Source: Vitis vinifera (Eukaryota > Streptophyta > Magnoliopsida > Vitales > Vitaceae). From it: a stretch of 64,000 bases of DNA. The stretch's first letter is position 1. Each line of letters begins with the position of its first letter. Positions 1-13,060 of this stretch are shown piece by piece. A model generated the notes under the pieces. The model was not told where the DNA came from. It worked only from the letters and a program-made list of their open reading frames with translations, and ran no database searches. The position numbers and the translations under genes were made by a program. The stretch covers positions 26,331,001-26,395,000 of the forward strand of contig NC_081820.1 of the NCBI RefSeq assembly GCF_030704535.1. The letters are read 5' to 3'.

Positions 1-1966
1 ATGATTTTTGGTATATGATCATGGCTCGACAAATCCTCCAGTTTTTTTTGGGTTCAAGGAGCTCTTGGGTATTAATATTTCATAAATTTCATGTGGATTC
101 CTGGGGATCGATGGAAGGATGGAGGAATATTTGTGGGACGATGGATCATTTTTACCATGTAGTCCCATTAAGTGGAGTTAGTTTGCTTGTGAATAAGGGT
201 GTTTTTAGTAAATTTACATTGAAAAGTACACAATTCTAAGGTCAAACTTGCAAAATTCAACTGCGGTCCTTGGGTTTGGTTTATTAGGTACTAAATAGGC
301 TTATATTTGTGATTGGGTTGGTTTTGCATTAGGCCCGTTTACTGGGCCTGCCAAGCAGCCCAATTTGAAAGTAACTGAAATTTATTAACTGAAATTTTTG
401 TTTTTGAAAAAAGATAACGTAAAGAAAATCACTCTCTCATATCCAAAACTGAGATGATTACATTTGGGAGGGACATAAATTTGTAAGTCTTGATTTGCTT
501 TTATTCATCTTTTAAAATGATTTTTTTTTTACTTTATTTATAAATATAATCTAATTTCTTAAAGATTATTTCGAAAGCTTTAATTTCAATTTGTATAATC
601 AAATTTTAAGATAATTAAATATTAGAATAAGAATAAAATTTAATGTGAAATCACTAAATTTAACCAAATACTAAAATAGGAATATAATATTGGAATTTAT
701 TTATGAAAATGTCATTTACATTATTGAATTTAGATGTCTCTTAATAAAACATAATGATAGAAAAAGCCAACAAATATTGATAATGTTTATTTTGGGAAAT
801 ATAGAGTTTGTTTGACAATCGTTTTCTAAAATGATTTTCTATTCTTTAGACTAAAAAAAATAAGGAAAATGCATTTGACATTCAAAAACTATTTTTCGTT
901 TTTTATTGCCAAGCACAAAAAATAAGATGTTTTTAGAAATATTGTATGACAACCAAAGCCTATTTTTTGTTTTCTGTTCTTAAGAATAGAAAATAGAGTG
1001 TCTTTAGAGTTTTTATTTTTTGTTTTTAAGAACATAAAACAATGTCATTAGAAATGTCGGTTTGACAACCAAAAATTATTTTTTATTTTATATTCTTAAG
1101 ATGTTTTTAGAAAATATCTTATAGTTGTTTCTAATTATTTTAAAGAATAATCATATAAATATACATAATGATTAAAAATAAAACACTAGACATAAAATTT
1201 ATTTTCAAAAATATTTCAAATTTCCAAACAAATTTTTATTTTATAAAATATTAGAAAATAATTTTCAAAAACCGTTTTAAAAAATAATTACCAAACAAAA
1301 CCATAATTTTTATTTTCAGAAATACAAATTTTCATTCCCAAATTTAGATATTGATGAATAAAAAAGAAAAGGAAATCATATATTTTTGAAGTGTATTTAA
1401 AATATGTTTTAAAACCAATACATGAATTATGAATGTTACAAATCATATAAAAATTTACATGACATACTCCTAAATAAAATAAAATGACTTAGTGGGTTAG
1501 TCCATGGGTTAACCCACAAAGATAAATTAAAATAAAATATTTATAAAAAAAAACAAAAAAAAAACCACCTCCCTTAAAAGAAACTACAATACTGTTATTT
1601 CATAACACATATATGAACAAGTACATTAATGTTTTCACATCCCCTCTTATTCAACAAACCCTATGTACAACCTCTAGGGGGGGATTTTTTTTTTCAGTTC
1701 TACAGAGGAGGAGATTTTATTACAACTAGTGACAGATCCAACCAGTTTGTAAGTGTTGGAAAGGGTCCCTTCCTTTATAGAGGAGATAGAGGAGAGGGGT
1801 CTGGCTTATTCTGATTCACTACAACATATTTATAGCCTCTTACCAAACTCTATTTGCCAGGCTTACACTGGTACTGATCTCTTTCATTACTTTTTTCCGG
1901 ATTTTTTTTTTCTTTTTCTTTTTCTTTTCGCTTCTTCATTCTTCCTGGAGTTGCAGTTAATACTAG
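1..1966. other. Intergenic, no gene supported
   Basis: No coding sequence is supported here. An open frame at 15-239 has no recognisable domain and could be the tail of a transcript entering from the left. From about 300 onward the sequence is AT-rich. It contains one long MITE-like element (806-1300, listed separately). The last few hundred bases are probably the 3' flank of the minus-strand CCT gene, whose stop is at 1967. Confidence 0.5.
806..1300. mobile_element. MITE-like element, family I, long copy
   Basis: The ends are imperfect inverted repeats: TTTGTTTGACAATCGTTTTC on the left and the complement of a right end that includes AATTACCAAACAAAA. The interior is AT-rich, has no open frame, and shares blocks such as 'aaaataattatataaatata' with copies at 25.4, 29.0 and 13.6 kb. 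This is a non-autonomous DNA transposon-like repeat; the superfamily cannot be told by eye. Confidence 0.5.
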
Positions 1967-4900
1967 TCATTGTCTCTTGGTCATGTCCAGTTCTTCAGTC
2001 TTCGCAAACCTTCCGCGGATCCTTGGTTGGCTGTCAGCCAGCGCCTTCCTGCAAGCATACTGAAATGATACAATAACATTAGAAATACATCAGTGGAATT
2101 GGCTGATTGGGTTGAATCCTACAGTGAAAAGTGAAAAGTGAAAAGTGAAAAATGGCTAAGAGGGTGGAAAGATGAGCAGATGGGGTTGAAGATGAAGGGT
2201 GGAGTGACAAGAAAATTCGGTATTTTATGATAGCTTGAGTTTTACAGTGAAGAATCTGAGCCACCTAGTGGCCAAAAGGCTTAACTGTTGAATTGATAAT
2301 AACAGGCACGCGTGCCTTGTGGTGGGGACTAGCAGTTAAAAAATTGCTTGTCTCTTGGTCAGAAAACAGAATTTGTCCTGTCAACCATGGATGTCATCTC
2401 AAATGAAAATCAGTCACCAGGGGAATAATCAGAATGTAAAAAATCATTGCTAGGTAAGACTTGAATTTGCAAAAATGGTTTGGTTTTTCGCCTCATTGTT
2501 TGGAGAAAGAAAACAATGAAGGGATGCAAGGATGTCAACTATTTGCGGAACCATCTGAGCAAGTCTATGATCTAATCCTTTACTGAATGTGCTTTGGGGT
2601 GGCAATAGGCTGGCCTACTTTAGTCTCTTTGAGTTTGTCCTAAAACCCCAGATAAAACCCTAGAGCTGAGTGTATGGAAACAGTAATTGGTTATTGTTTT
2701 ACCTTGATTTTTCGGCCGAAGTTCCTCTTGGTCCTCTTGTTCCTGTATCTGGAAAGCTTTTTCTGCCGATCTTCAGTGGGGGTGTAGTTGCTGACAACAA
2801 CTGGATGGTCGAGAGGAGTTCGAATGAGGCTCATTTGGCCATTACCGAGTGTCTGTCATAAAAACTCAGAATCAATGACTCAGCCCCATCCTGTTGAAAT
2901 GGCCAGAAACATCTAAACATTTCTCAGTCTGTAAGCTTCGTTACAAAGCCAATAAATGCTCAGTGATCAATTGGCAAAAACTCGGATTTTGGCAGTCACA
3001 CTGGGTAGAACAGAAAACCAAATATTGAGCCAAAACAATAGCTTTGGGTTTTGCAGAGAAAACATTATTTTTCATGAACTAGATTTTGAAAATAATTGAT
3101 CAGCATCTAGGCTGTAGAAGCCATTGTAGGACATTTTGAAAATAATTGATCAGCATCTAGGCTGCAGAAGCCATTGTAGGATCTCAGACACTACCAACTC
3201 TCTTAAAAGTAATTGCTGTTAGGAAAGACGCATACCCTACCCTTATAGTGCATTTACCCAAGCGTCCACGGCGAACACAAGGGGAGTTGATAGACGCAGC
3301 CAACTCTTTGATCTGCCAACAATCTCCCCCCTTAGCGACACCCCTGGGGTTCAAACCCATGACCTCAGCTTTGATACCACTTGCAGAATCTCAGGCGCTA
3401 CCAACTCTCTTAAAAGCGAGTTGGTAGTACCTGAGGTCCTACAGCCATGAATACTCATATGACCTCTATTCAATTACCTAGACTAGAATTTGAAATCAAG
3501 AGATAACGGTAAAGCAACTACTAGAACGGTTACAAACAAAACCGAGATCAATGCAAAGCAACCATTAAGTCTGACCTTTATGTCTCCGTCACTGAATGCC
3601 CTCCGCATCCCATAAGCAGCTCCAAAGTCCATTCCAGGGAAGTCCAGAAAGTTCGGCCTCATGGCAGTCCCATTGACCCACTCCATCGAGCTTAAACACC
3701 CCGAGCTGACACTTTTCTGGAACAATCCTTCATAAAGTGCTTTCTCCTCTGCAGCTTGAGTCTCTCCCATCCTTGCAACCGGAATCTTGATATCCAGGAC
3801 CTCAGAGAGTGGTGATTCTATTACAGTTTTAGCCAAGAGATCCTTCTTGCATTCATAGAAAACCTCACTCAAAAGCTGCTCACTTTGAATTGATTCGATA
3901 TCCGAGACCTTGAGCCCTTGTGGGGAGATGACATCTTCCCCACAAGGTATCATCGACATGGCTGCAGTCATGGGATCAAGGCCCATGACTGGTTCTTCAA
4001 TGATGGGTTCCGGAGCTTTGAACAGATCTCCTTCTGCTCCCAGGTCATATTCCATTATGGTGGACATCTGAGCCAGGTGGCTCTACATCAGAAAGGAACA
4101 TAGAAACAAGAACAAGATCAACAAATACCAAGATGTAAGGCAGGAAAAAAGAAAAAGGGAAAACAAGTACCAAAACATTGTAAACTAGAACATTTCATGA
4201 TGATTCTAGTCATAGATCGTGAAAATCAGGAGCAATCAGTGAATCTAGTTCTTAAACTAATACAAACATAAACATGTATCTAAGACCCAGAAATAACTGG
4301 AACCATTTGAAACTATAAATGAAACAGGATGCAAAAGTATTAGAATTCTCCTCTTGTCTGATTATGCAAACCAACTACTAAATAGGAACTCCCCTTGTGA
4401 AGGAGCGTATAATATTTTGCGGGTAACCTTTAAATCCTTCACATGAACCTCAAATCCGAACCAGGGGGTTTGTAAGGACTAAAACCAGACAAACCTCAGC
4501 TAGATTTAGTCAGCCTGAATTGGTTTCAGTTTGGGGATCTTCGATAGAATTACAGCTATATATACAGGGGAAACAACCAATTAGTTTTTCCAGGAATTCA
4601 CATACTTCTTGAATTGAAGCAGTCCCTAAGAATACTGAAATGAACAGATGCAACAGTAACAAGGCATGATTTGAGCCTCATCCAACATGATGGAATTTGT
4701 ATTCAGCTTTAGTTAGGTCAAGTTGGCTAAACACAGCTCAATGGCCTCAAAATTAAACCATAGGGTTGAGATTGGATTCAGATAACAAACCCCAAATGAA
4801 TTGAAGTTACCCTAAAGGGGAAAATTCTCGCATTTGTCAACTAATTCCACATATATTTGAAAAAATTCACAACTTTGAGCCACCCAAATTTAGCCAAAAA

Positions 4901-6125
4901 TTCCTAATATAAAAAAAGGCAAGCATGAGAGAATCCCTAGTGTATCAATTTCGGTTTCTACAATTTCCACATGCTCTAAGTTCATATCTCCAAGCACTAT
5001 TCCTTCTTAGCAAACAGATGCAACCCAATTACCTTCAGGACACTCTCCAAATGACTAATCCACCTAACAACTCAGAGTGGAGGATTTCTTTTCCTGGAAA
5101 ATCAACCACTGACAATGAGGGCAAAGCTCCACTACAAGCTTTTCACGGGGTTTTTTCCTTTTTTTTCCCTTTCCTTTTTTACAAATATGGTTTTCACACC
5201 ATCAATCAAAACTCATGGAATTGTGTGTGTTTAGCAATAAAGTGGGAATTAACTTTGCCTTTTCCTCAACTCTTTTTTTATTGTGATGAAAAGTGAAAAC
5301 CCAATTCCCAGTTGACATCAGAAATTCAAGGAAATGGAAAAAGGATTACACAATACGGCTCATATGACTGTGAAATGATTTCCCACTTGTATTCTCCTTT
5401 ACACTTTTTTTTTTTTCCAGATCCAGCAAGAAAAAGAGAACTTTAATGGTTTCCCATTTATGCTTTGTTTACTTGCTGTGAAAATGTTGAAAAGAAGTAA
5501 ACTCTGAATCTTGGATTCCATTTTCTGGAAACCAAAACCACATAAAAAAAAGCAAAAGATCCAAAATTTTCTTTTCTTTGCTTGTTTCCTCCCTTTTCGT
5601 CAATTTTCTCAGCAACCAAACACAAAAGCTATACAACAAATGCAACCGACATAAATAATTAAAAAAATTTCAGAAATTTTGATTTTTCAAGATCAGAACA
5701 GGAATAGTCGGCAAGAATTTAATCACAATACAAAGAAAATATAAGCTGATGCAGATTTTCACAGAATCACAGCAGAAAACAGAGACCCACAAACCCAAAT
5801 GTTCTGTTTGATAACTGGGAAATTGCGAGAAATCAAAAAAGAAAACCCATTCATATTAAAAAAACCCAACACCCACCTCAAAAACCCAGCTTCCACTTCA
5901 CTTTTTCCACAATTCCCACCATCCAAACACACCCAAATTCCCATTAAACCCAAAAAATCAACTTCCACACTGCTTCAAACCAATCCAAAAAATGCACACA
6001 CAAAAAAGAGAAATGGTTACCATTGAAGCATTAGTTTTCTGTGAAAAACAAAACTCCTCAAGCTGCTGGAGCTCCTGAGAAAAGCACTGAAAGTAAGGAT
6101 ACAAAAGCCCAGCTTCAGCATACAT
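1967..6125 (-). CDS. CCT-motif protein (FITNESS/CMF-like), 4 exons, 284 aa
   Basis: Coding exons on the minus strand: 6125-6021, 4082-3576, 2852-2703 and 2059-1967. All introns are GT-AG and the total is 285 codons including the stop. Residues 1-35 start MYAEAGLLYP and end in the conserved block FCFSQKTNASM. Exon 2 carries YDLGAEGDLFKAPEPIIEEP and, at its end, the family signature GMRRAFSDGDIK. The C-terminal CCT motif (about residues 233-274) is split by an intron between NFGRKIK and YACRKALADSQPRIRGRFAK. CCT motifs act in the nucleus in DNA binding and NF-Y-type complexes. A single CCT motif without B-boxes or a response-regulator domain places it in the CMF group, and the N-terminus resembles Arabidopsis FITNESS. 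An in-frame ATG at 6149 lies upstream, but the MYAE start matches the family. The exon 2 acceptor at 4082 keeps the residues SHLAQ; the alternative acceptor just before MSTIMEYD would drop them. Confidence 0.9.
2122..2152. repeat. Short tandem repeat (AAAAGTG)n
   Basis: About four copies of a 7-bp unit, GTGAAAA, sit in the last intron of the CCT gene. Confidence 0.8.
3083..3181. repeat. Tandem duplication, about 50-bp unit, intronic
   Basis: The unit that begins attttgaaaataattgatca and ends gaagccattgtagga occurs twice back to back, at about 3083-3131 and 3133-3181. The copies differ by one base in the core (gctgtagaag / gctgcagaag). The second copy abuts the end of the LTR relic, so its last bases overlap the element's terminus. 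Confidence 0.85.
3175..3445 (-). mobile_element. Rearranged TRIM-type LTR element (fossil)
   Basis: Read on the minus strand, 3321 to 3175 (147 bp) looks like a terminal repeat. It starts TGTTGGCAGATC, ends GATCCTACA, and is preceded by a purine tract (AAGGGGGGAGA). Upstream, a second partial repeat ends at 3382 and is followed at once by TGGTATCAAAGC, a primer-binding site like that for initiator tRNA-Met. The gap between the repeats is only about 60 bp, so this is a terminal-repeat retrotransposon in miniature with no coding capacity. A third fragment of the same repeat end lies on the opposite strand at about 3421-3445, giving a hairpin. It is broken and partial. The two repeat ends differ at a few sites, so it is not recent. 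Confidence 0.65.
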
Positions 6126-8400
6126 TTCTCCCCCTCTCTCTACAAGCATAGAGCTTTAATGAAGATAGAGAAAAACAGAGCAAAAACAGAGCAGGGCAGT
6201 AGAGTGAACCAGGTACGCAGTAATGCAAGAGAGAGACGCTAGAGAGAGAACATGATATTTGGGAATTCGACTTAGGAGAGAGAATTTATAATAATGAAAA
6301 ATAAGTATGATGATGCTATAAAAAATGAATAAATGTGTGGAAAAAAAAAGGTCGGAAAAGAAAAGAAAAGGGTTTCTTTTTGGGTGTAATATGAAATGAG
6401 GACAAAGCATAAAGGACATCATCATATTATAATGTATCATGCACTGTCCTCATGTCTCTCATCATGCTCATTTTTTAATTTCTTTAATGAATTTTTTTTA
6501 ATATTTCTTCTTCTTTTTTTCTAATTTATAGGTGAATGCACCAAACCTAAAGCAATGGACATGTTTGTGGGCAGGGCAGTGTTTGTCCCCATTCAAGTGC
6601 TGTAGTCCCACACTCACTCCTATGCATGTGGATGCCAATTACTATTTGTCTTTCTTTTTTTTTGGTTTCTTGTCCAATAAGTTGGGCCAGGGCTAGCTCA
6701 ATTGCAATGTGTTCATACTACACCTGAGGATCCTAGGGCAAATAGGGTGGAATTTTATCAAGCTGGCTTGACCAAAGTGAAAGTAGTTTGATTGGTAGAA
6801 AGTAATTTGGTCATATTTGAGAGATGACTTGGTGAAATGTGAAATGGGAAAGGATTTTTGTTCCATTATTTGATTATTTTAACTCCATAGTTGGAAAATG
6901 AAAGTTATGTCTTTTTGGTAGAACAAAATAAACAGGAAAAAACAAAAAACCAGAACTAAGTTAAAGTCCAAATGACTTAGAAAGTATTCATGTACATCTT
7001 GTTAAGAGGAGCTGAGTAATGGTGCAACTTAAGACCTTCTTATAGAGCAAAAATTTTCACCCCACCCCAGATAACCCTTGAGACATTTATACTATATACT
7101 ATAAATATTCCATCATGAATTGGGTTGAAGATAACAATGTCATCGAAGTAGGGATCAGATAGTGCTAGCAATAGCCACCAATATGGTTGCAAGCATGAAG
7201 CATTGAGTAAGAATGGTGGTGCAAGTGATAAGACATCTAGGTATTATCACCTCGTGCTTCTAAGACATGTAGTGTTTTATTATTAACTAAAACAAATGTC
7301 ACTCCGAATTGCAACAATGATGATATTGTAGTATAAACGTTAATATTATTGGTAAGTGCATAAGACTCAAGATGGATAATGGTTTAGATGATATGACTCT
7401 CGCATATTATTATCTTATCTTATAATAATTATATAATATTTTCTTATTGATACATGTGTCAATTCAAAATACAATATCGAAAAAAATAAAATAAAAAAGA
7501 GCATGCTTATTATTTTATCATTAGTTTAATGTTTAAGATCGGAAAAAATATTTTTTCATCATTTTCTTCTAGTTAGTTCCATTCAAATTATGATTATTAT
7601 CACTATTATCTTATATTTTTAAAAAAATTAAGATTAATATCTTCATAATCATTAAAGTTGACCAAAGTAGTGTAGAGGTGATAGCAATAAGTTTATTTTA
7701 ACTAACAATTGTTGAAGAGCAAAGTCACAATGCCATGCATGTTAAAAAAAAAATCACTACAAAAAATAATTAAAGGCATAAAATCCATATACTAGATTAC
7801 TATTTTTAGCCATTTTTTCTCAAAGTGATATAACAAAAATTTATTTTGCTCTAAATTTGATAAAGCTTTGATAACCTATCATGAAATTATACTATAAGTT
7901 TAAGCATGCATTGATCTCAATTAAAATATATGTATTATTTAGTCCAAAATATAAGTTTAGTAAAGCAATACTACCAACCCATTAAAATACAAATCTTTTC
8001 AATGATGAAAAGAGAGAGAAAAAGGAAAACAAGGTTTTAAAGAAAGTGTATTGACCAATGGCAATATGTTTCTTATTATAACCTATAGTTTAATACCCAC
8101 CAAGCAAGATAAAGGTTGTCTAAATGGTATTGTCCCATGATTCCACTAGACTTATCTAGAATCATTAGAGTTTGAATAAAAATTTGTATAGGTTGTTTAG
8201 GAGTTTAATATTTCTCAAATCAAACAATGTTGCCCAATATCTTCAAGATTGATATTATAACCCATTGAAAGATTTTGACACGCGAAAGAATAAAATTCGT
8301 AATTTATACTGATAAAAAATATTGATATAAGAAAGAAACTTTCAGTCAATCATATTATAAACTCTAAACACGACTTAAAATATCTTGTTCATCATATTTA
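6126..8400. other. CCT gene promoter side and AT-rich intergenic DNA
   Basis: 6126 to about 6300 should contain the 5' leader and core promoter of the minus-strand CCT gene; CT-rich tracts on the plus strand correspond to GA-rich leader sequence. From 6.5 to 8.4 kb I see no open frames of note, no RNA gene and no clear repeat. Confidence 0.4.
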
Positions 8401-8411
8401 TTTATTTATGT

Positions 8412-8830
8412 TTAGATTTTTTGTAATACCTCACAGTAAATAAGGAAAACGTTTCGGACACCATATTTGTATAAGTTTCTCTTAACCACTCTCAATGCAT
8501 TTTAAAGTAGTAAACACTTTTTGTGTTTGAAGTAGATAATATCCATATGCTTAGAAGTAAATTATTACAAATAATATTAAAGTCAATTTTAACTTCAATG
8601 TGAGAGTTTATTCGATCTCACAAAGGATGTTAATCAAACATCATATCTACCTAGCAGTTAATCTATGACCCTATTGTGAGAATTTGTTTGATCCCGTAAA
8701 GGATGTCTATCTTATTGATTTTGGAGTTTTATAGGACATGACGAAAACAATATATCTACATGGACAGTGATTGTGATATCTCACATTAGATGTAAAAATA
8801 TTTTAACTTTTTTTAACCAAACGACACACA
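8412..8830 (+). repeat. Decayed dispersed repeat (CCCACATC-type), two pieces
   Basis: The segment starting tttgtaatacctcacagt and running to tctcacaaaggatg, and a following piece starting tgtgatatctcacattagatg (about 8769), match in order the blocks of the better-kept copy at 12.64 kb: a TGTGATGTCCCACATC-like start, a run of T with ACTTTATA, GACAATAT-like blocks, and 'attacaaataatattaaag'. It is an old plant interspersed repeat; I cannot assign its family. Confidence 0.4.
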
Positions 8831-11800
8831 TGAATAGAAAAAAAAATAAAAAGAGATTTTTAATATGGTTTGACCATCAATTTGATCTTTATATTCATGA
8901 AGCATATTAACACTCAATAATCTATTAATCAAACATAACAGAAGAATTATACTGTTGAAAACTATTCATACTTTTTTTTTTCTTTAAAATGAAACCTTAA
9001 ATTATAAAAAAGTTAAAAATACAATTGACCCAAACTCATCATTCAATAAATATTTTTTTTCAAGGACATCAGGCTATTAAACCCCTACCACCAACTAGAT
9101 CTTACATAGTGCAACAAGATCTATTCAAATTTCATAATCCAACAACTTTAGATATTATTATATGATAGGATATTATAGGATAGTGTTGTAAAAAAATAGA
9201 CAATGATTTCACAATCGATTTGACTTATTTACTATATTTAATGGATGAAATTTATAGCTGTAGAAGTTTAAATTTCCATTTAACCCTTATAGATATTTTG
9301 TGTACTCTAAGATAGCGACATAAAAAAAAATTAAATAAATTGTGAGATAACGATTTCCCTATCTTATTAAATTTGTGTTAGGTAGAATTAATAAATTATT
9401 ATTGTTTTGTTGTTATTCTTTGAATAGGATCTTGTTATGTCTTCACCTTAGGAGGAAATTTGGTCTACTTTGCATACCACAATTTAATGGAATATGGGGA
9501 TATGATTTGAACATTCTCAAAGGACATTTTTTTTCTCTAAATTGCTTAAGAAATATATGCTAGTACCTTAACCTAATCTCATAATTAAAGTTAGTGATTG
9601 AGATTTGCCAAGTTATGAGAGGGATCATACACCCTCATTTTGTGGATGTATTTTTGGGAGGTCAAATTAATTAAATTATATCAAATATTTCATATATGGG
9701 TATTAGTATTTTAGAAGTGATTGGGTGAATTATATTTTAAAAAAAAATTAAATTATATCATTTAAATTTTTATGGTGTTTCACTCTACCCGTTACGAGGC
9801 TATTATAATGCCAGAAAAAAGGTTTTGAGTTAATTTTTGAAATGTTTAAAATCCAAATTGGTTGCTTCATCAATGAATTCTGAATGGAACTATAAAAATT
9901 TGATAATTACTTTATTTTACAACACAAATGTCTTAAACTTCTTATTTACGAAAAAAAAAAAATGAAATTTAAAAGAAAAAACTTTCTTGTACAAGCATGT
10001 CCTTTCAACCTTTTTTAAAGAGAGTGAGAGAGAAATATCTATTTTTTTAATTATTATATAAGGACAGTTTCAACTCCTAAAAACTTTTCCTTTATCTCTC
10101 TTCTTTGTTGAATCGGATCTAGTCAACCCCATTTGGACAGCCAAACCCAACTTCAAGACATAATTTAAATTTATAAATCTTTAAAATATTATTTATTTTT
10201 AGGTTTTCAACAAAAATACAAAAATGAAAATCCCAATGGATAAGATTTTATAATTGTTTTCAAATTCAAATAATTATTGAGATTTTAAATTAATGAGATA
10301 TTTTCCATATAATATGTTCCTCCTATATAAAGAATACCATGCATGACATACGTCATGCAAGATGTAAGCTAGTTATAGAATGTATTATTTTGAAACTATT
10401 TTTTCATTTTCTCTCAAAATAAGAATAAATAAATAAATAAATAAGAGCTGTGAAACAAAGAAAGATTCTGTCTTCCAATTTGATCAAATTATTCAAATTC
10501 TCTTTCAATGTGGTGAGGCCTATTCCTCCACAATAGCAATTTGGATTATAAAAATTAATATTTATAAAGTGTCACACTACATCCAAACTTTGTCGTTTTC
10601 TCAAACTCAAAGCATAAAGTAAAAGAATAAGTCTCATTTGAAATGAATTCCATTGAATTGGAATTATGGGATACTTACTAGTTACATTTTTGGGAGATAT
10701 TAGTGTAGATGATTCAATTTAATTATTGGAAAAATAGTGATTGAAAATTAATAAAAATATTTTACCATATATAAATTAAAACCTTTTTTTTTTCAATTGA
10801 AAAAGCCCACATACCAAAAAAAATTATCAAAAAAACTAAAATGACTAAATTTCAACTAATTGTTGGTTAAATTAATTTTATTTTAATATTTTCATTAATG
10901 GGTTTTTTTTTCTTTTTTTTGTTCAATTGAAAGCTTGAATAAGTTTAAATTTGGTTCAAAAGTTTCATTCAGACTTCAGACTTAAGACTTCAAACTTAAT
11001 ATAAAAGTTTATAATATTTTGTATTTAAACAAAATATTTGAGAATAAAACTTAAAATAAATACTACTAAAATACCCAAAATAAAAGAAATGTGTTAGACT
11101 TTACCACTACAATTTTGGGCTTAGATTCTGAAAAATGGTGTGACATATTTTGAATCCAGTCAATGTCTCAGGAGGAATGTGAAATGTTGCCCTAAATAGT
11201 CAAGCCCACTAAGCTCTAAGGGATCTTACTATAAAAATGATTTAATTATGGTAAGGTCAAATAGCTTTCAAGTTTGAAAGAAAATGAATGGGAGGAATAT
11301 GGAGATGGGCTGTAAAGTGGGTAAAAAGCTAGGCATGAAGGGAATTTCAACTGACCCTTAAAAAAGAAAGAATAGGGTATATGCCCATTGCCCACTTTTG
11401 GGCAATGAGTAATGAGGAATGGTCACTTTGGGATTGGCTTATTGAACAATGAATACAACCTTAAATTCCCACATTAGGAAAAAGAAAATTTAGGAGGAAA
11501 AAAATTGAAAAAAAAAAAGGGACCATTTGGAACCTCAATGAATGGAACCTCCATGGACCTTTTAGAGACATGAATTGATATTTTGTGTCAACATTTCATC
11601 CAATGGGATGCTTACATTTGGCATATTTTGGTTGTCACATTTGGTGGCTGCATGACCTAAAATTTCTCACAATATAATATAAGAGATGGAGTGAATCAAG
11701 TCATTCCTTTATGGGCTTGGCATCCAAATGGCCTTTTTATTATTATTATTATTATTAAAAAAGAAAAAAAAGAAGAAAAAAAAGTGCCCACTTCTTTATT

Positions 11801-12634
11801 CAAAAGAATGTGCCCTTCTTACCCTCATTTGGCCCATTCCACTTCATATAGGTCTTGAATTAAATAGACATTTCTTTAAGTTTCTCAAATTTTGCATACT
11901 ATTTGGTTTTTTTTTTAAAAAAAATTCCATTTTAATTTTATTTGTAATTCTTTTAGTGTATGGGGAAATTTTGGCCTTTTGGGGGGGGGGGGCGCCTTGA
12001 AAGTAGAGTAAGGGGATGAGAATTGAAGGGAAAATGGAAAAGATGCCAAAGAAGCACACAGAAACAAAGCCAAAAAATAAATAGAGAAAAATAAAAACAG
12101 CTGGATGGGATTGTCTCATAGTCATCTTTAACTTGGAGATGAATTGGAATGGACTTGCTTTGGGACATGGGTCCCTCCTTGGCCCTTTCATGGCCAAAAC
12201 TTCAAGAAACTTTTTGGATTCTTATGGAGCCTTACATGAAGTGATGTGAAAGGGAGGGTTTGAGAGTGGCTTCTAACTGGTTGACATTGACAAAAGTAAT
12301 TCCAAAATTGATATCATTTTAAGTGGAGATGGCCCCAAGATGTGAAGTTCAATGAGCCAAGAAACCCCAAAAAAGGAAAAAAGGAAAAAAGAAAAAAAAA
12401 AAAAAGACCGAAAAACCCACAATAAATTCAAGTTAATCATAATTATCATGATGAGTATTTCAAATCATAAACTTAATTAGAAAAAAAAAGAAGAATTTAA
12501 TAGTTATATTTCTTGTATGTAATTTCTTTTCACTATCATTTAATAATAAAAAAATCACATTCGATTAACAACGCGACAAAAAAATTAATATAATAGGTTA
12601 AAACAACATAAATTATCATCTACATGTATATATT
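8830..12634. other. AT-rich intergenic DNA
   Basis: No gene is supported. A TATA-like box and a CATGCATG (RY-type) motif sit near 10.33 kb without a recognisable downstream frame. A (TTA)n tract lies at about 11737-11755, an A-rich tract follows, and a 10-base G run lies at about 11982-11991. The short open frames here have low-complexity composition. Confidence 0.4.
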
Positions 12635-13060
12635 TTGTGATGTCCCACATCGTATATCGAAAAAAATTATTAAAATTATAAAAATATGAGTTTTTTTTAA
12701 CTTTATATACGTATTTTAAAGTTGTAAAAACTTATTAAAGATTCAAAGAGGACAATATTCATATGATTGGATGTGAGTCATTATAAATAATATTAAAGAC
12801 GATCCCCGCCAACTTCGATGTGGGGGTTTGTTTCACTGTTTGGTTTTACGATCTCATAAAACACAATAAAGTCATAATGTCTATGAGAAGATGTTTGTAA
12901 TATCCTATAACGGGTAAAGGAAAAAAAAATTAGGACTATATAAGTATGAACTCCTTCTAATTTTATAGACACGTTTTAACGCTATGAAACCCTTTTAGGG
13001 TTTAGAACAGACAATAAAGACTTTGACAATAATTGTACAGTTGTGAACGAGTTATTATAT
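12635..13060 (+). repeat. Decayed dispersed repeat (CCCACATC-type), two copies
   Basis: The first copy begins TGTGATGTCCCACATCGTAT near 12640 and runs to about 12860. A second, more diverged copy begins TTTGTAATATCCTATAACGG near 12894 and runs to about 13060. Shared ordered blocks: a long T run with ACTTTATA, cgttttaa, 'gacaata', and a late 'gagttattat' or 'gagtcattat' block. This resembles a widespread plant repeat whose ends carry CCCACATCG, possibly the terminal repeat of a non-autonomous element. Old and broken. Confidence 0.45.

Noticed and set aside
3183-3440. SINE interpretation of the intronic element in the CCT gene, from a tRNA-like B-box word
   Set aside because: Paired terminal repeats with TG/CA ends, a primer-binding site and a purine tract fit a TRIM better.
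11844-12197. 117-codon minus-strand frame
   Set aside because: Phe-rich and Lys-rich low-complexity product over simple repeats.
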